Origin: Microbacterium luteum
Lineage (GTDB): Bacteria; Actinomycetota; Actinomycetes; Actinomycetales; Microbacteriaceae
DNA length: 64,000 bases
NCBI RefSeq assembly: GCF_015277875.1
Contig: NZ_CP063814.1
Location: 2,666,001 to 2,730,000, forward strand
Direction of reading: 5' to 3'
Below the pieces are notes generated by a model. That model made no database searches, was not told the origin of the DNA, and saw only the letters and a program-made list of their open reading frames with translations. This document shows, piece by piece, positions 8,812-17,295 of the stretch. Numbering within the stretch: position 1 is the stretch's first letter; the number at the start of each line of letters is the position of its first letter. Position numbers and translations under genes: made by a program.

Positions 8812-8837
8812 TCCACACGAGCCTGGAGGGGAATCTC

Positions 8838-9227
8838 ATGGGACACCTTTATTACTCGAACGCCGTCGATCCGATCGAGCTCCCCGACCGTCTCCTTGCT
8901 CACATCAAGGTGATCGTCGGCACCAAGCTGCGCCGAGGCGAGAGCTTCACCCTGTCGTGGAAGCACGGCCAGGGGCAGCAGCCCGGGCGCACGACGCTGT
9001 GGCTGCAGCCGGCCATTCCGCTCCGCTTCGTCTTCGACTCGGCGGAGCCGGAGAAGCTGAACCAGCCCGTCTTGAAGCACATGGCCGAGATGGCCAACTC
9101 CTCGGCCGGCCTCACCGTCGACGTCGACGACGAGATCCCCTCCGTCACCGAAACCCCCGCGCCGGCGCAGATGCGCCCCGCGGCACGGCGCACCCCGGTG
9201 CGCGCCCGCACCACGGTCGCAGCCTGA
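8838..9227 (+). CDS. DUF7882-family small protein
   Basis: 129 residues. The core LPDRLLAHIKVIVGTKLRRGESFTLSW and GRTTLWLQPAIPLRFVF match, from memory, a small family common in Microbacteriaceae. It was long mislabelled as an ATP-dependent DNA ligase fragment and is now called DUF7882. There is no ligase motif. The C-terminal 30 residues are Pro/Ala/Arg rich. Function is unknown. Its promoter region carries the candidate MarR operators, so expression may respond to the MarR ligand, and a strong hairpin follows the gene. Confidence 0.75.
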   Translation: MGHLYYSNAVDPIELPDRLLAHIKVIVGTKLRRGESFTLSWKHGQGQQPGRTTLWLQPAIPLRFVFDSAEPEKLNQPVLKHMAEMANSSAGLTVDVDDEIPSVTETPAPAQMRPAARRTPVRARTTVAA

Positions 9228-9273
9228 CACCTCGACCTGACGCCGGGGCACCCTGATTTCGGCTGCCCCTCCG

Positions 9274-9312
9274 GGCCGGCGCGGCGGAGTTCCCCCACTC
9301 CCCGCGCCGGCC
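9274..9312 (+). terminator. Strong hairpin after the DUF7882 gene
   Basis: Perfect 11-bp stem GGCCGGCGCGG / CCGCGCCGGCC (9274-9284 and 9302-9312) with a 17-nt loop, followed by a short T-rich GCTTTCGT. Its position 47 nt after the stop fits transcription termination. Confidence 0.7.
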
Positions 9313-9863
9313 GCTTTCGTCTACCGCCCCCACGCGGCCCCGATCGGCGAAAACGAGATACACGAACGTATTGATGGCGGCCCGCGAACTCGATAGATTG
9401 TCGATCGCCCGAACCTCGCACTCTCCGCCGCGCACCACGGCGGAGCGGTTCTCGCCAAACCCGTGCCCAACTCTGGGGATGGCCGGCGTTTGGGTGGTGG
9501 TCCCCTCGGCGACGTCGCCACCCCCTCCCCCCAGCAGCGGCACCGAGGGGATCACCCTTCCCGATGCGCGCACGGAGGGGCTCCTCGCCTACCCGATGAC
9601 GAGGAGCCCGGAATCCGTGATGTGCGCGTGCCTTCCCCAAGGTCGCTGACCACGGCTTCCCGCAGGCGGCAGATTCGTCGCCGTCATCCGAGCACTGGGA
9701 GAGAATCGGATGCGCCGGCGACGTCCCGAACTGCCGATGGAGATCGTTTCGTGCCCTGCTCGTCAATCATCCGCCCGCCCACGCGCAGGCAAGAGGGCCT
9801 TGACGGGTCGATCGAATCGCGCTAGCAATCTGCCCGCTGCCCGGCGTCCCCCGACCGCTCGAT
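9313..9863. other. 551-nt stretch without a convincing gene
   Basis: Open frames here are short, Pro/Arg rich, unlike any family I know, and lack ribosome sites. The stretch could be decayed coding sequence or plain intergenic DNA between the DUF7882 gene and the 3' end of the histidine kinase gene. Confidence 0.5.
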
Positions 9864-11486
9864 TCACGTCGACGGTGGCGCGGGTGCGATCGGCACCTCG
9901 AGCGTGAAGACGGTGCGACCGGAGCCGCTCGCGACGTGCACCTCTCCCCCGTGCGCGTGCGCTGTGGCGGCGACGACGGTGAGCCCGAGCCCGAACCCTT
10001 GGATAGCCCGCGACGTCGCCTGCGGGGTTCGGTAGAAGCGGTCGTAGAGTCGCGTCTGCTCCTCGGGCAAGATGTCCGGCCCGGTGTTCGCGACGGCGAT
10101 GCGGGCGTGGTCACCGTCGACGGCGAGCTCGACGGCGATCGGTGTTCCCGGGTCACCGAACTTCACCGCGTTCACCAGCAGTTCCCGCACCGCCTGACTG
10201 AGGCGGGCACCGTCCACGGTGGCAAGCACCTCCTGCGGCGCCGTCGCAGTGATGCGGCGTCCCGCCTCGGGGTGGGCGTCTTCGACGACGGCGACGGCAC
10301 GGTCCACGAGCGCGGCGACATCCACCCTGCCGAGTCGGAGGGGCGCGTCGGACTCGGCAGCGGCGAGCATCTCCCGGATGCGGTCCATCAGGTCGGCGCT
10401 GCGACGACGGACGACGGCGAGATACTCACGCTGCTTGTCGGCATCGGGCGGCGTCTCCTCTTCGAGAAGGTCGAGGAATCCGAGGATGCCGGTCATCGGG
10501 GTGCGCAGTTCATGGGAAACGGTCTCGAGGAACTGCTCGCGCAGTTCAGCCGCGTGCGCGATCTCGGTGACGTCGTAGGCGATGAAGACTGTACCGAGGA
10601 GGTCGCCGTTGTCACGACGTACGCGTCGGGCCGAGGCGACGACCGCCGTCTGCTGGCCGGGTGGGCCGATCCACGAGATGCCGTCGTCGAGCTCCTCACC
10701 GCGCAGGGCGCGTGGCACGATCTGCTGCTCGGGCGGCACGGGAGTGACGCGATCGGCGTCGAAGACGGCGTTGGCGAGGTACGGTGGCGCCGCGAGGTCG
10801 ATGCCCGCGAGCGATGCTATGCGCGCCGCGTGGCCGTTGGCGGCGACGAGTCGACCGTCGGCGTCGAAGTGCACGATCGCCGCGTTGACCGTGTTGAGCA
10901 CGTCGCCGAGCAGGATCTCCCCGTCGCGCGACGCCCGCAGCGCCTCGCGCGTCGCCCGCGCGCTCCGCCGGAGGCGCTGCGAGGCGAGCATCGCGACGAT
11001 GCCGGTCCCGACGCTGAGCATCGGAAGACCGAGCACGTTGAACCATTCCTGCGCGGTCTCCGGCGGCGCCTGGTCGACCAGGTACGGCAGCAGCGTGATG
11101 AAGATCGCCCCGATGACGGCACCGAAGATCGCGTACCAGGCGAATCCGTAGGCGAGCCAGAGGATCGGCAGGAGCGCGAGTCCGCCGACCCAGCCGAAGG
11201 AGGCGATCAGGTCGATTCGGAGGAACCCCACGGCGACGATGTCGAGAAGGGGCACGGTCGCGAGCCAGCAGGTGGCGATCCGCTCCCACGGGATCGCGAT
11301 CCCGGCGATGGTGGCGACGACGATGATCCCGAAGCCGAGGTCGACCCAGGCCGCGCCCAGCAGCTGCGGTGCCGCGACGGCGAGCGCGACGACGAGGTAG
11401 AGCACCGCGAGGAGGAAGGGCAACTGCCCGCGCGCCAGCGCGCGGAAGCGCCACCGCACGTCACGATCGTCGGGCAGCGGGTGCAT
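9864..11486 (-). CDS. Membrane-bound sensor histidine kinase with PAS domain
   Basis: 540 residues from the ATG at 11486 (MHPLPDDRD). Five or six hydrophobic helices span about 24-184, then a PAS-like domain (about 194-309). The H-box is ETVSHELRTPMTGILGF with phospho-acceptor His near 325. The ATPase domain has N-box RELLVNAVKF, a D-box-like VANTGPD and G-box GFGLGLTV. No response regulator is adjacent, so it is an orphan kinase here. The frame stays open another 106 codons upstream only because the dispersed repeats there contain no stop in that phase; that extension is not a plausible protein. A GTG at 11495 is an alternative start. Confidence 0.9.
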   Translation of the reverse strand: MHPLPDDRDVRWRFRALARGQLPFLLAVLYLVVALAVAAPQLLGAAWVDLGFGIIVVATIAGIAIPWERIATCWLATVPLLDIVAVGFLRIDLIASFGWVGGLALLPILWLAYGFAWYAIFGAVIGAIFITLLPYLVDQAPPETAQEWFNVLGLPMLSVGTGIVAMLASQRLRRSARATREALRASRDGEILLGDVLNTVNAAIVHFDADGRLVAANGHAARIASLAGIDLAAPPYLANAVFDADRVTPVPPEQQIVPRALRGEELDDGISWIGPPGQQTAVVASARRVRRDNGDLLGTVFIAYDVTEIAHAAELREQFLETVSHELRTPMTGILGFLDLLEEETPPDADKQREYLAVVRRRSADLMDRIREMLAAAESDAPLRLGRVDVAALVDRAVAVVEDAHPEAGRRITATAPQEVLATVDGARLSQAVRELLVNAVKFGDPGTPIAVELAVDGDHARIAVANTGPDILPEEQTRLYDRFYRTPQATSRAIQGFGLGLTVVAATAHAHGGEVHVASGSGRTVFTLEVPIAPAPPST

Positions 11487-11535
11487 AGCGACCACTCTGT
11501 CGTGAAACGTTCCGATTTCCCAGCCTCTACGCCCC

Positions 11536-11721
11536 GTTTCGCCTCGTCGCTGCGCTCCTCGCTGAACGACCGAGAGGCGCCACCCCACCCCCGTTTCGTC
11601 TCGTCGCTGCGCTCCTCGCTCAACGACCGAGAGAGGCGGCCGCCCCCGGTCGTTGAGCGAGCGGAGCGAGACGAAACGACGCCACCATCCCGGTCGTTGA
11701 GCGAGCGGAGCGAGACGAAAC
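11536..11721. repeat. Four copies of a dispersed intergenic repeat in inverted arrangement
   Basis: Copies lie at 11536-11571 and 11593-11628 (long 36-nt form, minus orientation) and at 11648-11677 and 11692-11721 (short 30-nt form, plus orientation). The shared core in plus orientation is GTCGTTGAGCGAG near one end and GAGACGAAAC at the other. The long form contains an extra 6 nt. Two copies face two, with a perfect GGCGGCCGCC palindrome near the centre (11636-11645), so the block can form a large imperfect cruciform. It fills the gap between the FAD-oxidoreductase stop and the histidine kinase start. Confidence 0.88.
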
Positions 11722-11727
11722 GAGCCG

Positions 11728-12924
11728 TCAGCGGATGCGGGCGCGCAGCGCTTCCTCTGAGGTCTCCCGGTCCACGAGCACCGCGCGCGCGAGGTCGCGG
11801 GCATCCTCGACGTTCCACAGCAGCACGCCCACCGGCGCGCCGGACTCGTCGCGGTAGTACACGACCGCGCGGTCGTCGCCGAGGTCTACTGTCAGCGGGT
11901 CGCACGAGGCGTCGACAGTGCCCACGGCCTCCCAGCGCGTGCCGAATACCTGCGAATAGAAGTACGGCGTGTGCGAATACGGCGTCTCCTCACCCGCCAT
12001 CGACCGCCCCACGGCCTCCCCCATCTCGTTCGCGTTATCGACGTGCTCGACCCGCGTGCGCCCGAGGATCGGATCAGGGTACTCGGCGATGTCACCCGCG
12101 GCCCAGATGGAGCGGTCGTTGGTGAGAAGGTGCTCGTCGACCAGCACGCCGTCGTCGATGGCGAGCTCCGCCGCCACCGCGAGGTCGACGACCGGATCGA
12201 CGCCGAGCCCGATCACGACCGCATCGCCGGCGCGCTCCTGCCCGTCGTCGAGCACGGCGTGCAGCACGTTGCCCTCGGCGCGGATCTCTTCGACGCGCCG
12301 CCCGGGCTGGAGTTCGACTCCGCCGTCGACGAACAGCTTCTCGTAGCGCTCGGCGAGCGCGGGCGGGAACTGCGAGGCGCCGAGCGTCGCGTCGGGGAAG
12401 ACGAGTTCGGTCTCGACGCCGTTCTGTGCGAGCGCCGCGGCGATCTCGGTGCCGATGTATCCGCCGCCGATGACGATGATGCGCCCGACCCGTCCGGCGA
12501 GTTCGCGCAGGCGCCGGTAGTCCTCGGCGGAGCGGAACGCGAGGATGCGGTCATCGCCCTCGGGCGCCGGGATCGTGCGCGGCGTCGACCCGGTCGCGAG
12601 CAGCAGGCGCCGGTAGCCGACGAGCTCCCCGTCGTCGGTCTCTACGGCTCGCGAGAACCGGTCGATGCGGGTGACCAGGGTGTTCAGGCGCAGCTCGGCG
12701 CCCGTGTCGGCGACGGTGTTCAGCGGCACCTGGTCCCAGGTGAAGTCCGGATCGGTCCACAGCTTCTTCGACAGCGCCGGCCGCGTGTACGGCTCATCGG
12801 AGTCGGCGCTGAGGATGCCGATGGTGCCGGCGGTGTCGCGCTCGCGGATGCCGCGCGCGGCCGCGTCGGCGACCATCCCGCCGCCGATGATCAGGTAGTC
12901 GTAGGTCTGGATGTCATCGCCCAT
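11728..12924 (-). CDS. FAD-dependent NAD(P)H oxidoreductase (ferredoxin/rubredoxin-reductase-like)
   Basis: 398 residues. The FAD-binding Rossmann motif is YLIIGGGMVADAAARGI near the N-terminus. The NAD(P)H-binding motif RIIVIGGGYIGTEIAAALA is near residue 145. The second FAD motif is SIWAAGDIAEYPDP. This is the pyridine-nucleotide disulfide oxidoreductase fold of single-component ferredoxin reductases and AIF-like proteins, without a redox-active Cys pair. It is the last gene of a four-gene minus-strand operon, starting 10 nt after the SDR stop. The dispersed repeat begins about 6 nt after its stop. The electron acceptor is not evident. Confidence 0.88.
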   Translation of the reverse strand: MGDDIQTYDYLIIGGGMVADAAARGIRERDTAGTIGILSADSDEPYTRPALSKKLWTDPDFTWDQVPLNTVADTGAELRLNTLVTRIDRFSRAVETDDGELVGYRRLLLATGSTPRTIPAPEGDDRILAFRSAEDYRRLRELAGRVGRIIVIGGGYIGTEIAAALAQNGVETELVFPDATLGASQFPPALAERYEKLFVDGGVELQPGRRVEEIRAEGNVLHAVLDDGQERAGDAVVIGLGVDPVVDLAVAAELAIDDGVLVDEHLLTNDRSIWAAGDIAEYPDPILGRTRVEHVDNANEMGEAVGRSMAGEETPYSHTPYFYSQVFGTRWEAVGTVDASCDPLTVDLGDDRAVVYYRDESGAPVGVLLWNVEDARDLARAVLVDRETSEEALRARIR

Positions 12925-12934
12925 GGGTACCTCC

Positions 12935-13735
12935 TCAGATCGTGGCGACCGAGCCGGAGTCGACCCGGTAGTTCGCGCCGTTGACGAACGACGCGTGCTC
13001 GGAGCACAGGAAGGCGATCACGGCGGCGACCTCGGCGGGCTCACCGCGGCGCTTCAGCTCCATGTAGGGACGCTCCTCGTCGAGGAACGACGTGATGGCC
13101 TCGTCGAACGACGTGCCGAGCTCCGTGGAGCGCTTCTCCATCATCGCGTCGGTCATGGGCGTGTGGATGAACGCGGGCGACACCGCGTTCACGAGCAGCC
13201 CCTCCCGGGCGTACGAGCGCGAAAGGCCCTTCGCCAGGGCGAGGATGCCGGCCTTGGCCGCGCAGTACGGGAGCTCGTCGTCGTAGGGCTGCACCGCATC
13301 CTCCGACGCGAGGAAGATCAGCCGGCCCCATCCGCCCGTGCGGAGATCCGGGAGGAATTCGCGCACGAGACGCACAGGTCCGTGGAGGTCGATGTCGATG
13401 GTGGAGGTCCACCCCTCGTCGTCGATCTCGTGGAACAGGCCCTGCGCGCCGGTGACCCCGGCCGACTGGACGAGGATGTCGATGGCGCCGACCGCCGCCG
13501 AGGTCTTGCGGTGCAGCTCGGCCAGGTCAGCGGTGTCGGTGACGTCGGCGGCGTAGGCGAAGAGCGCCCCGTCGGGTGCGTCGAGTTTCGCCGCAGCCTC
13601 GTCGAGGGAGGCCTGATCCTTGTCGCTCAGCACGACGATCGCGCCTTCGGCGAGGAGCATGCGCGCCGTCTCCCAGCCGATGCCGGAGTCTCCGCCGGTG
13701 ATGAGGGCCTTCTTGCCGGTGATTCCAAGGTCCAT
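12935..13735 (-). CDS. SDR-family oxidoreductase
   Basis: 266 residues, the classical SDR length. The cofactor motif TGGDSGIG is at 13-20 and the active site is S144, Y157 and K161 (YCAAK). LSDKD after the second strand, with its acidic residue, suggests NAD rather than NADP. It sits in an operon with an SMP-30 lactonase-like gene (32 nt upstream) and an FAD oxidoreductase (10 nt downstream). This suggests a pathway oxidising a sugar or polyol to an acid, but the substrate is inferred only from context. Confidence 0.92.
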   Translation of the reverse strand: MDLGITGKKALITGGDSGIGWETARMLLAEGAIVVLSDKDQASLDEAAAKLDAPDGALFAYAADVTDTADLAELHRKTSAAVGAIDILVQSAGVTGAQGLFHEIDDEGWTSTIDIDLHGPVRLVREFLPDLRTGGWGRLIFLASEDAVQPYDDELPYCAAKAGILALAKGLSRSYAREGLLVNAVSPAFIHTPMTDAMMEKRSTELGTSFDEAITSFLDEERPYMELKRRGEPAEVAAVIAFLCSEHASFVNGANYRVDSGSVATI

Positions 13736-13767
13736 GTCGAATGCCTTTCTGTCGATGGTGTGGCAGG

Positions 13768-14727
13768 TCAGGGTGCGGGGTGCGTTTCGTCTCGCTCCGC
13801 TCGCTCAACGACCGGAACGGGCTCCGCTCGCTCAGGGATCGGGGCGCCGAAGGTGTGCACGGGGCGCCCGGTCGCGCGGGTGCGGATCCGCAGGATCGAT
13901 CCGCTCAGCGGCGACGCCTCGAGATCCTCCTCCGTGAGGTTCTCGCGCGCCGTGCCGACGAGCAGCTGGTCGCGATCCGGGCCCGCAAAGGCGACCGACG
14001 TCACGTTCGGCGCCGGCATCGGGATGCGCGCGAGGACCTCGCCGTCCGGCGACCAGCAGAGCACCTCGCCCCCGCCGTACACGCCGTTCCAGAACCGCCC
14101 GTCGGTGTCGAGGGCGAGCCCGTCGGAGGCGTGCCCGACCAGGAACGGCTCCAGCTCGCCGAGCGGATCGGCACCCGCGGCATACGACCCGCGGTACACC
14201 GTCTGCGTCGCGGTGTCGGTGACGTACATCTCGCGTGCGTCGTCGGACCACTCGAACCCGTTGGCCACCCCGAATCCCCCGAGCAGCACGTCGAGCCGGC
14301 CGTCGGCGTCGACGAGATACAGACCGGCATCGGGGTCGCCCACGGTGACGTCCATCGCGCCGACGACGAACCGCCCGTACGGGTCGACCTTGCCCTCGTT
14401 GAACCGGATGCCGCCATGGGCATGCGTCACGCTCGCGAGCTCATCCACCACGGTGCCGCCGGGCCCGAGCAGCACGACGCGATCCTTCAGCGCCGCGACG
14501 AAGCCCCCGCCCTGCGCGGGTTGCACGGCGCTCACCGGCGCCGGGAGCGCGACGACGACGTCGTCCGAGCCGTCCACCGCACCGTCGAGGTGGCCGCGGT
14601 GCAGGGTTCCGGCGGTGATGTCCACCCACACGACCTCGCCCGTGCGGTCATCCCAGAAGATGCTCTCCACGAGCACCGACCTCAGCGATCGGAACACCTC
14701 GACCTCACCCCGGATCTCAGCGGTCAC
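13768..14727 (-). CDS. SMP-30/gluconolactonase/LRE-family protein with repeat-derived C-terminus
   Basis: 319 residues. The six-bladed propeller of the SMP-30/lactonase family is indicated by VESIFWDDRTGEVVWVDI near the N-terminus, HGGIRFNEGKVDPYGRFVVG, and GVANGFEWSDDAREMYVTDT (N and D metal ligands). Its start overlaps the GH15 stop by 11 nt. The family hydrolyses sugar lactones using a divalent metal. The last ~20 residues (VPVVERAERDETHPAP) are encoded by a copy of the dispersed repeat and are unlikely to be part of the original fold. Confidence 0.9.
   Translation of the reverse strand: MTAEIRGEVEVFRSLRSVLVESIFWDDRTGEVVWVDITAGTLHRGHLDGAVDGSDDVVVALPAPVSAVQPAQGGGFVAALKDRVVLLGPGGTVVDELASVTHAHGGIRFNEGKVDPYGRFVVGAMDVTVGDPDAGLYLVDADGRLDVLLGGFGVANGFEWSDDAREMYVTDTATQTVYRGSYAAGADPLGELEPFLVGHASDGLALDTDGRFWNGVYGGGEVLCWSPDGEVLARIPMPAPNVTSVAFAGPDRDQLLVGTARENLTEEDLEASPLSGSILRIRTRATGRPVHTFGAPIPERAEPVPVVERAERDETHPAP
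13784..13813 (-). repeat. Dispersed repeat copy inside the 3' end of the SMP-30 gene
   Basis: A 30-nt short-form copy in minus orientation, identical in sequence to the copies at 11648 and 11692. A partial second copy (CTCCGCTCGCTCAGGGATC) lies at 13822-13840. The reading frame of the SMP-30 gene passes through both before reaching its stop at 13768. Confidence 0.88.
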
Positions 14728-16540
14728 CGAGCACCTCCGCGGGGATGAGCTGCTCCATCGTGAGAGCGGCGTTGATGAGCGCGAGGTGGCTGAGCGCCTG
14801 CGGAAGGTTCCCCCAGAAGGCTCCGTCGTCCTCGGAGATCATCTCCGCGAAGATGCCGACGTCGTTGCCGCGGGAGACCAGGTCGTCCATCGCGGCGAGC
14901 GCCTCCTCGTGGCGTCCGACGCAGGCGAGCGCGCTCGCGCGCCAGAACGCGCACGCGACGAAGGTGTGCTCTTCGCGGTCCATTCCCGTGTAGCGATACA
15001 GCAGCGGGCCGGCACCGAGCTCGGCGGTCAGCCGGTCGATGGTGCGCGACATCCGCTCGCCGCGGTCGAACCCGCTCTCGGCGTGCAGCAGCACCGACGC
15101 GTCGAGATCCGATGTGCCGGGATGCATGACGTACGCACCGACGTCGTCGGACCAGCCGTGTTCGTGCACCCACCCCTCGATGAGGGCCATCTCGGTACGC
15201 CACCGCCCGGGCGAGCCGGGGATCACGCCGGCCTCGGCCAGGTGCACCGCGTCGCGGAGCGCCTGCCAGCAGCCCATCTTCGACGACGTGTAGTGCTGCA
15301 CGTCGTCGAGCTCCCACATGCCCGAGTCGGGATTGCGCCACACGTCGCAGGTGCGGTCCGCCATGTTCGCGAGGAGCCGGCCGGTCGCGGTGTCGAGCAC
15401 GTTGCCGGCGTCGACGTAGGTGCGACAGATCGAGAAGAGGTCGCCGTAGACGCCGAGCTGCAGCTGGTCGTTGGCGGGGTTTCCGGCGACGACCGGGCCG
15501 ATGCCGCGCCATCCGGCCACGTCGAAGGTCTGCGTGCCGTCGATGATGCCGCCGCGCAGGTCGTACATCACGTGCAGGTCGGGCCCTTGCTCGCGGATGG
15601 TGCGCACGAGCCACGAGATCGACGCGTGCGTCTCCTCCCGCAGCCCGAACCGCACCAGCGCACGGGCGGTGTAGGCGAGGTCGCGCACCCACGCGAGCCG
15701 GTACTCCCAGTTCTTGCCGCCGCGTGCGCTCTCGGGGAGCGAGGTCGTCGCCGCCGCCGCGATGGCGCCGGTGGGAGCGTAGACGAGGAGCTTCAAGGCG
15801 AGGGCGCTGCGCTGCACGTCGCCCGCCCACGGGCCGCTGTAGCCGAATTCGCGCGACCACAGGCGCCACTGATCGACGGTGCGATCGATGCCTCGCTGCA
15901 CGTTTCCGGGCACCGGGAAGTGCAGCGGCTCGCCGTCGGTGGCCGAGATGACCAGCAGGTGGCGGGATCCCTCGCCGGTCGTGAAGCGGCCGGAGATCGC
16001 CGGACGCCCGTCGATGTCGTCGGCATCGGAGGGGTCGTGGTTCTCGCCGTCGACGGCGAGGGAGGTCGCACCCACGCGCAGGATGCGCCGATCCCGCACG
16101 TGCTCCAGCCACGGCCCCGCGGTCTGCAGCCGGGTGCCGGGGGTCACGGCCCACGCGAACTCCACCGTCCCCCTCACGCCGTCGATGCGGCGGGCGAGCT
16201 CGGCCCACGGGAGGCGGCCGGCGACGCCGGTGACCATCGTGTCGGTGACACGGGCTCGACCGGATGCGGTGTCGAACGTCGTGACGAGCACGTTGGTGTT
16301 CGCGACGTAGCGGCGGCGAACGGTGTAGGCCTCGACGGGTTCCAGGTCGATGCACCCGCCGGTGACGTCATCGATCAGGCGGGCGAACACCGGCGTGGAG
16401 TCGAGGTTGGGCAACGGCATCCAATCGACGCGCCCGTTGCGGCCGACGAGGGCGACCGTGCGCCCGTCGCCGATCGGCGCGTAGGTGCGCAGGTCGACGC
16501 CCGGAGCCGGCGCGGGGCGGTCCGGCGAGGTGTCGTGCAT
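14717..16540 (-). CDS. GH15 glycoside hydrolase (glucoamylase/trehalase type)
   Basis: 607 residues from the ATG at 16540, with TAGCGT 7 nt upstream, a leaderless arrangement. An N-terminal beta-sandwich domain precedes the alpha/alpha-barrel. Family hallmarks are KNWEYRLAWVRDLAYT, SSKMGCWQALRDAVHLAE and, near the C-terminus, AEMISEDDGAFWGNLPQALSHL with the acidic catalytic region. There is no signal peptide, so a cytosolic glucoamylase or trehalase acting on glucosides is likely. It is the first gene of the operon GH15 / SMP-30 / SDR / FAD oxidoreductase. Which glucan or trehalose it cleaves cannot be told from sequence alone. Confidence 0.92.
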   Translation of the reverse strand: MHDTSPDRPAPAPGVDLRTYAPIGDGRTVALVGRNGRVDWMPLPNLDSTPVFARLIDDVTGGCIDLEPVEAYTVRRRYVANTNVLVTTFDTASGRARVTDTMVTGVAGRLPWAELARRIDGVRGTVEFAWAVTPGTRLQTAGPWLEHVRDRRILRVGATSLAVDGENHDPSDADDIDGRPAISGRFTTGEGSRHLLVISATDGEPLHFPVPGNVQRGIDRTVDQWRLWSREFGYSGPWAGDVQRSALALKLLVYAPTGAIAAAATTSLPESARGGKNWEYRLAWVRDLAYTARALVRFGLREETHASISWLVRTIREQGPDLHVMYDLRGGIIDGTQTFDVAGWRGIGPVVAGNPANDQLQLGVYGDLFSICRTYVDAGNVLDTATGRLLANMADRTCDVWRNPDSGMWELDDVQHYTSSKMGCWQALRDAVHLAEAGVIPGSPGRWRTEMALIEGWVHEHGWSDDVGAYVMHPGTSDLDASVLLHAESGFDRGERMSRTIDRLTAELGAGPLLYRYTGMDREEHTFVACAFWRASALACVGRHEEALAAMDDLVSRGNDVGIFAEMISEDDGAFWGNLPQALSHLALINAALTMEQLIPAEVLGDR

Positions 16541-16732
16541 GGGCCCCACGCTAGGAACCGAACCCGACCGTCGACGGAGGCTTGCATCATCGCCCGCTTC
16601 GGAGTACGCGCCGCCGCGTTGCGCGGCGCGGGGAAAGTAGCAACCGATGCCCGATCCTGCAAGCCCGTTCGCGCACCCCGGCACGGGGCCTAGCGTCTCT
16701 CCCGTTCATTCCTCACGAAAGGGAGGTTTCCC

Positions 16733-17284
16733 ATGGCCGATTCGACCTCGACGAAGAACAAGCGCCGCCCCGCCCGCGGCGGCTCGGGTGCAGGACTGAC
16801 GGACGAGCAGAACGCGGAGAAGGGCTTCACCGCGTCGAAGCAGCTCAGCGAGAGCATGCAGAAGGTGATGGTCGATCTGATCGAACTGTCGCTGCAGGGC
16901 AAGCAGGCCCACTGGAACGTCGTCGGCAAGAACTTCCGCGACACCCACCTGCAGCTCGACGAGATCATCGACGCCGCACGGGAGTTCACCGACACGATCG
17001 CCGAGCGCATGCGCGCCCTCCACGCGCTCCCGGACGGTCGCAGCGACGTGATCGCCGAGACGACCACCTTGCCGGAGTTCCCGCAGGGCGAGATCGACAC
17101 CGCGGAAGTCATCGACCTCATGACCGAGCGACTGGATGCGGTCACCGGCACGGTCCGCGATGTGCACGACGGCATCGACGAGGAAGACCCCACGACCGCG
17201 GATCTCCTCCACGAGGTGCTCGAGCGTCTCGAGCAGCTGGCCTGGATGGTCAGCGCCGAGAATCGCGTTCCGAAGAAGCGTTGA
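16733..17284 (+). CDS. dps: Dps-family DNA-binding ferritin
   Basis: 183 residues. Lys/Arg/Gly-rich N-terminal tail (TKNKRRPARGGSG), suited to DNA binding. The four-helix core has ferroxidase residues H60, H72, D76, D87 and E91, inferred by alignment with E. coli Dps (offset +9) and visible in KQAHWNVVGKNFRDTHLQLDE. The ATG follows a strong AGGGAGG site. A TAGCGT hexamer at 16691-16696 is the likely -10. Dps protects DNA and stores iron during starvation and oxidative stress. An SDR gene starts 11 nt downstream, probably in the same transcript. Confidence 0.95.
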   Translation: MADSTSTKNKRRPARGGSGAGLTDEQNAEKGFTASKQLSESMQKVMVDLIELSLQGKQAHWNVVGKNFRDTHLQLDEIIDAAREFTDTIAERMRALHALPDGRSDVIAETTTLPEFPQGEIDTAEVIDLMTERLDAVTGTVRDVHDGIDEEDPTTADLLHEVLERLEQLAWMVSAENRVPKKR

Positions 17285-17295
17285 CGGGAGTCGTC

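Noticed and set aside
9371..9649. 92-codon open frame in the gap before the histidine kinase
   Set aside because: Pro/Ser/Arg-rich with no ribosome site, no family resemblance and poor codon pattern.
11487..11804. 106-codon N-terminal extension of the histidine kinase
   Set aside because: It consists of translated repeat copies (RFVSLRSLNDR, SVVERGAQRRDETG) and overlaps the end of the FAD-oxidoreductase gene. The ATG at 11486 is in place for a normal membrane N-terminus.
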